A DNA stretch of 11,596 bases from MADRE2 sp964397015 (GTDB lineage: Bacteria > Desulfobacterota > Desulfobacteria > Desulfobacterales > Desulfobacteraceae), in NCBI GenBank assembly GCA_964397015.1, contig CAYNHL010000116.1:1-11596 (forward strand), read 5' to 3'. The notes beneath the pieces are model-generated. The model was not told where the DNA came from. It was given only the letters and a program-made list of their open reading frames with translations, and searched no databases. The position numbers were made by a program, and so were the translations under genes. Positions 1-5,063 of the stretch are shown piece after piece (within the stretch, counting starts at the first letter, position 1; each line of letters begins with the position of its first letter).

Positions 1-1
1 C

Positions 2-496
2 ACAAAAATGGCTCAAGGTTTTGCGAGTCTCGGTGCTGATGATTATACGGATGATGTTATGAATGATGGAGTCAATAAATCCCTTAACATTGCCACAGCG
101 GTCAGTACCGGTTCTATGACGGTCGGTCTTGCTGCGGTTGGAGTTTCAACAACAGCCTCGCTGGCAGCCGTTAATGCGACCTTGGCGGTATCTGCTCATG
201 CTAAATTTGCAGCAGATAAAGCTTTAGCATTTGCTGTTTCTCATCCATCAGCTACAAACGCAGTAAAAAATATCGGGCACTTTGTCTATGGATTGCAAAC
301 TCCCACTTCACCATCTTCCAATTTTGCTATTAACATGGGAATTCTTTCAAAAGCTGGTTATGTTGCGGTTTCAGATTACGTACAAGATAGGTACAATGAA
401 TGGGCAAACGAAAATTCTACTGAACAATCAAAAGCTGAAGCCCTGTCAGAAGCTGGAGCCAAATTTGATGGTCAAGGAAATATTAGAGGTTTCTAA
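2..496 (+). CDS. Partial uncharacterised protein; possible C-terminal tip of a large polymorphic toxin/Rhs-like protein
   Basis: The reading frame is open to the left edge. The first ATG is at 8, but the seven bases before it contain no ribosome binding site, so this is more likely the 3' end of a longer gene; I could not confirm that. From the ATG there are 162 residues. Residues 27-78 form a long Ala/Gly/Ser/Thr/Val-rich segment that could make one or two hydrophobic helices. After a Pro/Ser-rich link (about 97-105) comes a more polar, charged tail containing a WANEN stretch and ending in a Gly-rich GNIRGF. No catalytic motif is recognisable. The AT-rich composition differs strongly from the genes after base 1285, which suggests acquired DNA. 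A small two-helix membrane protein follows 40 bases downstream, as immunity genes follow toxin tips. The toxin reading is inference only; it could equally be a stand-alone hypothetical protein starting at 8. Confidence 0.55.
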   Translation, partial: TKMAQGFASLGADDYTDDVMNDGVNKSLNIATAVSTGSMTVGLAAVGVSTTASLAAVNATLAVSAHAKFAADKALAFAVSHPSATNAVKNIGHFVYGLQTPTSPSSNFAINMGILSKAGYVAVSDYVQDRYNEWANENSTEQSKAEALSEAGAKFDGQGNIRGF

Positions 497-522
497 TAAT
501 CTTCATTTTTTTATAGTAAGTT

Positions 523-527
523 AAGGA
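523..527 (+). promoter_or_regulatory. Ribosome binding site choosing a TTG start
   Basis: AAGGA lies nine bases before the TTG at 537, a normal spacing. The in-frame ATG at 546 would be 18 bases away, which is too far. The site therefore favours TTG as the start of the downstream membrane protein. Confidence 0.5.
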
Positions 528-536
528 TTATAAATT

Positions 537-905
537 TTGACTTTAATGGATAAAAAAAAAGGAATTTTTTTTGTAGTTGTTGTAATATTAACAGGCTTCA
601 TTTTTTTAGAACTTGCTGGTGACAGCTCAGGGTATATTGTTTTTGGACCTCATGGACCTGGGATTAAAGCAAGTTTAATAGGCAAACCACTTGGATTTTT
701 TTTTATTATCTGGGGGATTTATTTTACTTATAAAATTTTCTCCACGAGAACGATAGAAATGATTAACTACAAATGTCCCGCCTGTGGTTCTATTTTTGAA
801 AAAGAAAAAAAACAAAATATTAGGTGCGACGAGTGTAGCAGTCTAATGGAAGAGTTAGAAGGTTTTTACGATCGCCATCCAGAGTTCAAGGATGACAAAC
901 AATAA
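537..905 (+). CDS. Small membrane protein with C-terminal zinc ribbon; candidate immunity protein
   Basis: This 122-residue protein is not a family I can name. Residues 9-26 and 50-68 are two strongly hydrophobic segments separated by a short Gly/Pro-containing loop, so it should sit in the inner membrane as a hairpin. The C-terminal part carries C80-x2-C83 and C97-x2-C100, a typical four-cysteine zinc ribbon, followed by an acidic and basic tail ending in DDKQ. By the positive-inside rule (KKK before helix 1, K/R after helix 2) both ends are probably cytoplasmic. The start is TTG, supported by AAGGA nine bases upstream; ATG at 546 is the alternative. It follows the preceding partial gene by 40 bases on the same strand and shares its AT-rich composition, so the two probably arrived together. 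A role as immunity protein is suggested only by position, size and composition. A membrane-bound regulator or redox-sensing protein would also fit. Confidence 0.7.
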   Translation: MTLMDKKKGIFFVVVVILTGFIFLELAGDSSGYIVFGPHGPGIKASLIGKPLGFFFIIWGIYFTYKIFSTRTIEMINYKCPACGSIFEKEKKQNIRCDECSSLMEELEGFYDRHPEFKDDKQ

Positions 906-917
906 TGATACCGGCAA

Positions 918-1005
918 ACCAATATCCTGATTTTCTGGTCAAGGACCCAATAGACCAGACGGTGCTCCTGATTGATTCACCGTGACCAGTATTCGGCTAA
1001 TTGGT
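918..1005. repeat. Three nested 6-bp inverted repeats, potential RNA structure
   Basis: ACCAAT (918-923) pairs with ATTGGT (1000-1005). CTGGTC (935-940) pairs with GACCAG (984-989). ACGGTG (959-964) pairs with CACCGT (978-983). On the 3' side the two inner arms are contiguous, so a 12-bp stem with one large bulge is possible. A second copy of GACCAG at 953-958 could pair with 935-940 instead, giving a competing small hairpin. No run of T follows directly, so it is not a standard terminator. Function is unknown, and individual six-base matches in so short a span can arise by chance. Confidence 0.35.
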
Positions 1006-1033
1006 GTTTTAGGGTTTCACACTATCTGTGTAA

Positions 1034-1162
1034 GATATACGTCTATTCCGGGACCCGTGTCTCAATCCGGCCGTTCTGGCTGAAATAGTGTTTGTTCCGG
1101 TGGCATCCTTTGCAATAGGGGCCAAGGAGAGATGGATCAATGAACGAAATGCCGCAGAATAG
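1034..1162 (+). pseudogene. Possible gene remnant (42-codon open fragment without start)
   Basis: Between a stop at 1031-1033 and a TAG at 1160-1162, one forward frame reads as a plausible protein tail. It has a hydrophobic stretch containing AEIVFVPVASFAIGA, then a charged end, ERWINERNAAE. There is no ATG and no ribosome binding site. The WxNE near its end loosely recalls WANEN near the end of the protein encoded at the left edge, so a decayed duplicate tip is conceivable. The resemblance is too short to be evidence by itself. Confidence 0.2.
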
Positions 1163-1284
1163 CCTGTCAAACAAAGCTTTGAACTTGTTTGCATACTATT
1201 TACATCCTGCTTTTTTTCTGATACTCAATTCATGGAGATCATAACGAAAACAGATGACCTGAAATTTTATACAGGAGAGCAGCC

Positions 1285-2445
1285 ATGATACGCCAATGCC
1301 GTTTTCACATCCTTGTTCTGACTTTATTTGCAATAGGATGCATTTTTCCCGTAACTTCCCACGCCCTGTTCGGTGGAAAAATAGACAATTTTACCGCAAA
1401 ACAGGTAACAATTGATCCATCCGGAAAAACCACAGGCACAGCCGATATATACATGGATAAAAACTCGTTCCGCATGGACGGCGTGCCCGGCAACTCAGGC
1501 AGGGGAGCAGTGACACAAAATATCTCCATGTACAGTTTTCAAAAAGAAAAACAGCACTATATTTTCAACCATGATGCCAGGCTGTATTACCAGACCACCC
1601 TGGATGAAGACCAAATGATGAATCAGATGAATATCATCGATAATCCCGAAACCCAGACCGTTGTCGGGAAAGAGAAGGTGTCCGGATTCAAGTGCGTGGT
1701 CAAGGAAATCACCTCATCCGTCACTGTCATGGGAATGACCACCAGCACGTCAATGACCGTATGGCAGAATGACGATTTCCCCATGCCACTGAAAACCCGC
1801 ATGGAAGACGGCACGACCACGGAGCTCAGACAGATAAAAAAGGGGGCGGCCAAAAAAAAGCATTTCAAACTGCCTGACGGTTACCGGAAAACCGACAACA
1901 TGATGCAGGTGTTCGGCATGGATATGGCCTCCATGATGAATGATGACCACGACCCGGAGCATGAATCGGGCCAAGGCGGCCATATGGACATGGAAAATGT
2001 GGATATGGAAGAGATGATGAAACAGATGCAGGCCGCCATGGGTGATGATATGGACCCGGCCCAGATGGAACAGGCAAAGCAGGCCATGGCCCAGGCCATG
2101 ACAGCCGCCCGTAAAACCCGACAGGGATCCGGTGCTGCAGACGGTATCTGGGAAGTTGTCCCCAGGCGCCCCGAAGACACCATTGAATCTGAAATGTATA
2201 CACCCAGTGCATACACCGTCGTCATGGGAACCCGGTCATCCCTGGAACAGGTATTTTCCTTCTACGGCGACCGCCTGGTTGCCGATGGATGGATGGATGG
2301 CGGCCGTTTCCTCCAGGGCGGTGAGGGCCAGTTCACCCTGATGAAAGGCAATAGGCAGATATTCATCAGTACAGCGGACAATCCGGGAACTGACCAGGAC
2401 TTCAACCTGTTTTACCAGATACAGCTGGTGGGAGCGGATATTTAA
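1285..2445 (+). CDS. Exported DUF4412-like protein with Met-rich acidic insert
   Basis: The 386-residue protein begins with a secretion signal. Either signal peptidase I cuts near SHA|LFGG (residue 27), or C19 in AIGC is lipidated; both patterns are visible. Residues about 30-200 alternate short beta-strand-like segments with turns, in the style of DUF4412 (LolA/LppX-like) periplasmic domains, and include paired phrases such as GKEKVSGFKC and MTVWQNDDFPMPLK that are typical of the family. Residues 206-272 hold 17 methionines with Asp, Glu and His, a low-complexity linker. Residues about 285-386 form a second compact domain with GDRLVADGWMD. AGGAG lies seven bases before the ATG. gspF follows nine bases after the stop, so the two are almost certainly co-transcribed. 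The role is unknown: carriage of a hydrophobic ligand or metal binding by the insert are possibilities, and the link to type II secretion is by position only. Family assignment is from memory of the pattern. Confidence 0.8.
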   Translation: MIRQCRFHILVLTLFAIGCIFPVTSHALFGGKIDNFTAKQVTIDPSGKTTGTADIYMDKNSFRMDGVPGNSGRGAVTQNISMYSFQKEKQHYIFNHDARLYYQTTLDEDQMMNQMNIIDNPETQTVVGKEKVSGFKCVVKEITSSVTVMGMTTSTSMTVWQNDDFPMPLKTRMEDGTTTELRQIKKGAAKKKHFKLPDGYRKTDNMMQVFGMDMASMMNDDHDPEHESGQGGHMDMENVDMEEMMKQMQAAMGDDMDPAQMEQAKQAMAQAMTAARKTRQGSGAADGIWEVVPRRPEDTIESEMYTPSAYTVVMGTRSSLEQVFSFYGDRLVADGWMDGGRFLQGGEGQFTLMKGNRQIFISTADNPGTDQDFNLFYQIQLVGADI

Positions 2446-2454
2446 TATCTGATC

Positions 2455-3690
2455 ATGGCTGTATTTGAATATAAAGCCTTTGACAACCGGGCACGGAAAA
2501 TCAGCGGTATCATCGATGCGGAAAGTATGAATGCCGCCCAGACACAGCTGAGGCAAAAACATATTTTTCCGGTATCGCTGATGCGTATCAGCGAAAGGGA
2601 ACAGGGAGGCAAAAAGACCCTGGCCTCCGCACTGCCGGGGTTTTTTATATTTTCCGCCATATCTGCAGGTGAGACAGCCATGATCACTCGACAGCTGGCC
2701 ACTTTGCTGTCTGCAGGGTTCCCCTTGTCCCGGGCGGTGGCCACGCTGATCGGCCAGACCCGCACCGTTGCCTTTAAAAAGGTGTTGTCCCAGGTCAAGG
2801 ACGCCATTGAAGAGGGCAGCAGTTTTGCAGAGGCGCTGGCACTTTTTCCTAAAGTTTTTTCACCCGTTTTCATCAACATGGTCAGGGCCGGAGAATCCAG
2901 CGGCACCCTGGAGCTTGTCCTGGAAAGGCTGGCTGATTTTGCCGAAAAAAGGGAAGATACCAGAAAAAAAATCCGTGCCGCCCTGGCCTATCCGGTAATC
3001 ATGTCCGTGATTGGTTTTGGCCTGCTGATTTTCCTGCTGACCTATATTGTCCCCAGAATCATTGAAATTTTTGCCGACATGAACCATACGCTGCCGGCAC
3101 CGACACTTGCATTGATTGGTATCAGCGAATTTGTCAAAACATTCTGGTGGGCCCTGCTGCCGCTTCCGTTGATACTGTTTGTCCTGCTTTTACTGATCCG
3201 TAAAACTAAAAAAGGACTTTTAATAACAGACCGCATCATCCTTTTTTCACCCCTGATTGGACCTCTGATCCGCAAGATTACGGCTGCCCGCTTTTCCCGG
3301 ACGCTCGGCTCCCTGCTGGAAAATGGTGTTCCATTGCTGTCGGCTTTGCAGATCACCCGTGCCGTTGCAGGCAACCAGGTGGTGTCCGACCTGATCCATG
3401 ACGCCGCCCGTCATGTCGAAGAAGGGGGAGCACTGGGAAATATCCTGTCCCAGAGCCGGGCATTTCCTTCGCTTGCCGGCCAGATGGTCATGGTAGGCGA
3501 AGCCAGCGGTGAGCTGGAAAAAATGCTGGAAAAATCCGCCCAGCTGTTTGAACGGGATGTAGAAACCGCCATCACCGCAGCCATGTCCCTTGTCGAACCC
3601 ATAATTATCCTGATCATGGGAGCCGTGGTACTGTTCATCATCCTTTCTATCACCCTGCCGATCTTCGAGATCAACCAGATGATCGGATAA
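2455..3690 (+). CDS. gspF: Type II secretion inner-membrane platform protein GspF
   Basis: GspF is the polytopic inner-membrane protein of the T2SS assembly platform; it contacts the ATPase GspE and helps drive pseudopilus growth. The 411 residues match the usual family length of about 400. The N-terminus (MAVFEYKAFD...GIIDAES) is the classic GspF/PilC opening. Two T2SSF repeats follow: about 72-195, with ITRQLATLLSAGFPL and MVRAGESSGTLELVLERLADF, and about 275-402, with FSRTLGSLLENGVPLLSAL and MVGEASGELEKMLEKSA. Hydrophobic helices lie at about 178-200, 230-248 and 381-403. No good ribosome binding site precedes the ATG, which sits nine bases after the previous stop, so translation probably depends on coupling. 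PilC of type IV pili is the close alternative, but the convergent gspL-M-N-C-D-E operon favours GspF. Unusually, it is not next to gspE. Confidence 0.93.
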   Translation: MAVFEYKAFDNRARKISGIIDAESMNAAQTQLRQKHIFPVSLMRISEREQGGKKTLASALPGFFIFSAISAGETAMITRQLATLLSAGFPLSRAVATLIGQTRTVAFKKVLSQVKDAIEEGSSFAEALALFPKVFSPVFINMVRAGESSGTLELVLERLADFAEKREDTRKKIRAALAYPVIMSVIGFGLLIFLLTYIVPRIIEIFADMNHTLPAPTLALIGISEFVKTFWWALLPLPLILFVLLLLIRKTKKGLLITDRIILFSPLIGPLIRKITAARFSRTLGSLLENGVPLLSALQITRAVAGNQVVSDLIHDAARHVEEGGALGNILSQSRAFPSLAGQMVMVGEASGELEKMLEKSAQLFERDVETAITAAMSLVEPIIILIMGAVVLFIILSITLPIFEINQMIG

Positions 3691-3698
3691 AGGTTTTC

Positions 3699-3727
3699 AT
3701 GATCTCCTGCGGGCAACTGCAGATCAT
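3699..3727. terminator. Weak hairpin between convergent operons, possible terminator
   Basis: ATGATCT (3699-3705) and AGATCAT (3721-3727) are perfect inverted repeats around a 15-base loop in the 57-base gap between two converging genes. The stem is short and AT-rich. Only a loose T-rich stretch (TATCATTTTATCC) follows on the + strand, and no U-tract follows on the - strand. Position favours a termination role; the sequence alone is weak. Confidence 0.25.
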
Positions 3728-3747
3728 TATCATTTTATCCTTAGAAT

Positions 3748-4731
3748 TCAAAAGTCATATATGAATGACAGGCCGATACGCCCGTTGACGGGATCGATAC
3801 GGGGGGCGATGGATACCTGGCGGTCAAAAATCCTCATCCGTAAATCCCGGTTGTATTTGTGGGCAGCTGTCAGGCTCCCGTAAACATTGCCTGAATAAAA
3901 GCCTGTTTCAACAAAAAACAGGACCCCTGCCAGGGCATCGTTATCATTCTCATGGGCCTTGACCGCCGCAAGGATCAGGCCTGCATTGATCAAAAAAGTC
4001 ATGGCTGCATCTTTATACCGCTCACAATAAAGATATCCAAGTCCGGGAACAACCGACAGGATACCGGCCGCTGCCGGATTCTTTTGGGGTGCCGTTCCGG
4101 CCGCAGAAAGCATGCGCTCCATTTCAGGCACATGGTATGCCTTACGGCCATTGGGGGATACCATGTCCAGAAATTCTTCTGCCTTTGTCAATGCTCCAGG
4201 CTTCATCTCTTTTGCTTTCTGGATGTAAATCCGGGCCAGCGCGACATAAAGCCTGTCCATAGTATCCTGGTCCCGGGCCAGTTTCAGCATGTTCTGGAAC
4301 ACCACTTCGGCATAGTTGCGGTTACCAAGCTTCTCAAAGCATCTTCCCTGCATGAAACCGGCCGCCATCTGCAGGTCATAATCGTCATTGGACAGCATAA
4401 TGGTATTGAAAACCCGTGCGGCTTTGTGAAACCTTTCCAGATAATACAGGGCCTCACCGGTCTTTAACCGGGCCATGCCGGCTTTTTCGTGGGAAGGGAA
4501 AAAATGATTGAACCGCTTGAACTCCACAATGGCGGTTTCATAGTCTTGTGATGTATAACAGGACAGGGCGTAATCATACTGCATCCCGGCAGAGATCACC
4601 AGGGGCTCATCTCCGGCCTGGACAAGGCTGGCGGCCTGCAAAAAAAGGTACCCGGCCGCCACCAGAACCGGCCATGCCATAACCCGCAGACCGGCACGTT
4701 TGTGCATAAAGTCAGGGCGCTTTATTTTCAT
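3748..4731 (-). CDS. TPR-repeat envelope protein with C-terminal PGLG-type membrane domain
   Basis: The start taken here (ATG at 4731, GGTGG just upstream) gives 327 residues; ATG at 4752 adds seven residues and is also possible. Residues 19-39 form a signal peptide or anchor ending in LVQA. About 45-192 are four tetratricopeptide-like helix pairs (YDYALSCYTSQDYETAIVEFKRF; ARLKTGEALYYLERFHKAARVF; and so on), a protein-binding scaffold. About 218-292 have two hydrophobic stretches and the motif AGILSVVPGLGYLY, seen in the small-membrane-domain family often annotated with DUF5683. The last residues (GRIGLSFIYDF) look like an amphipathic strand with a terminal aromatic residue, as in outer-membrane proteins. 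The gene overlaps the end of the upstream yidD-like gene by 20 bases and is last in the gsp operon. A scaffold or assembly role in the envelope is inferred; the exact function is unknown. Confidence 0.78.
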   Translation of the reverse strand: MKIKRPDFMHKRAGLRVMAWPVLVAAGYLFLQAASLVQAGDEPLVISAGMQYDYALSCYTSQDYETAIVEFKRFNHFFPSHEKAGMARLKTGEALYYLERFHKAARVFNTIMLSNDDYDLQMAAGFMQGRCFEKLGNRNYAEVVFQNMLKLARDQDTMDRLYVALARIYIQKAKEMKPGALTKAEEFLDMVSPNGRKAYHVPEMERMLSAAGTAPQKNPAAAGILSVVPGLGYLYCERYKDAAMTFLINAGLILAAVKAHENDNDALAGVLFFVETGFYSGNVYGSLTAAHKYNRDLRMRIFDRQVSIAPRIDPVNGRIGLSFIYDF

Positions 4732-5056
4732 TCTCGAACCACCAGAAATCATTGGCTTCTACCGGGTCATATGCCTTGTTGCGCCCCCGGATCGTTATGA
4801 CAGGAGCAAGGTTCACAGTATCCCTGCCGCAGCGAACCAGGCGGTCACAGGTCATGATCCATCCTATCAGCAATCCGTGCTTTTCAAATGACATAGCGGC
4901 GTACCGGGAACAGGTAGGATGCATGGAACAACGGTCGCCGTCGACAACAGAGATATGGTTGTGGTAAAGCTGCAGCAAAAATGGATCCGGGACATCAGAC
5001 TGTGCCATGGCCGGCAGGGTTACAAGCAGGTTTGCCAGAAACACAAGACCCGTCAT
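4712..5056 (-). CDS. yidD: YidD-like protein (membrane protein insertion efficiency factor family) with signal peptide
   Basis: YidD proteins are small cysteine-containing factors linked to YidC/Sec insertion of inner-membrane proteins. This one has 114 residues. Residues 28-80 are the family core: a YHNHIS segment, C43SMHPTC49SRY, a helix with FEKHGLLIGWIMTCDRL and RC76GRD. The later DPVE recalls the family's DPVP. Unlike the usual family member of about 70-85 residues, it begins with what looks like a cleavable signal peptide (residues 1-18, cut after AMA). The chosen ATG lies seven bases after the gspE stop, with AGGA 11 bases upstream of it. A longer in-frame start at 5200 would overlap gspE by 137 bases and bury the signal sequence, so it is rejected. 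The context is the tail of a T2SS operon plus a TPR gene, not the common rnpA-yidD-yidC cluster. This suggests a specialised envelope paralogue. Confidence 0.85.
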   Translation of the reverse strand: MTGLVFLANLLVTLPAMAQSDVPDPFLLQLYHNHISVVDGDRCSMHPTCSRYAAMSFEKHGLLIGWIMTCDRLVRCGRDTVNLAPVITIRGRNKAYDPVEANDFWWFENENKAP

Positions 5057-5063
5057 CCCTATC

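Larger units (their letters stand above)
906..1284. other. Intergenic stretch with nested inverted repeats and a coding-like relic
   Basis: No convincing gene is visible here. Between 918 and 1005 three pairs of perfect six-base inverted repeats are nested (see the separate repeat entry). A 26-codon ATG frame at 905-985 overlaps the previous stop as TAATG; it is too short to call as a gene. From 1034 to 1162 a frame without an ATG encodes 42 residues of protein-like composition and then stops. The last bases before 1285 hold the ribosome binding site of the next gene, AGGAG at 1273-1277. No confident promoter was found; the best -35-like match is TTGAAC at 1179, but it has only a poor -10 partner. 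Confidence 0.5.

Noticed and set aside
911..1010. Integron attC site
   Set aside because: The nested inverted repeats recall attC, but the conserved outer GTTRRRY and RYYYAAC core sites are absent and there is no integrase or cassette array.
1009..1194. 61-residue minus-strand frame in the intergenic region
   Set aside because: It is Ser/Arg/Thr-rich with no ribosome binding site or recognisable features, and is probably chance.
1179..1206. Promoter upstream of the DUF4412-like gene (TTGAAC with TACATC)
   Set aside because: The -10 match is poor (three of six) and nothing else supports it.
1865..2225. Two overlapping minus-strand frames opposite the Met-rich region
   Set aside because: Their Pro/His/Trp-rich or Ser/Cys-rich content arises from the reverse of ATG/GAT-rich codons; the forward gene has a signal peptide and ribosome binding site.
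2281..2300. Short GGAT tandem repeat
   Set aside because: It encodes the ordinary codons for DGWMDGG within the gene and is too short to be a meaningful repeat.
3952..4467. 171-residue forward frame opposite the TPR gene
   Set aside because: It is antisense to a well-supported gene, with Cys/His/Arg-rich composition typical of a shadow frame and no family features.
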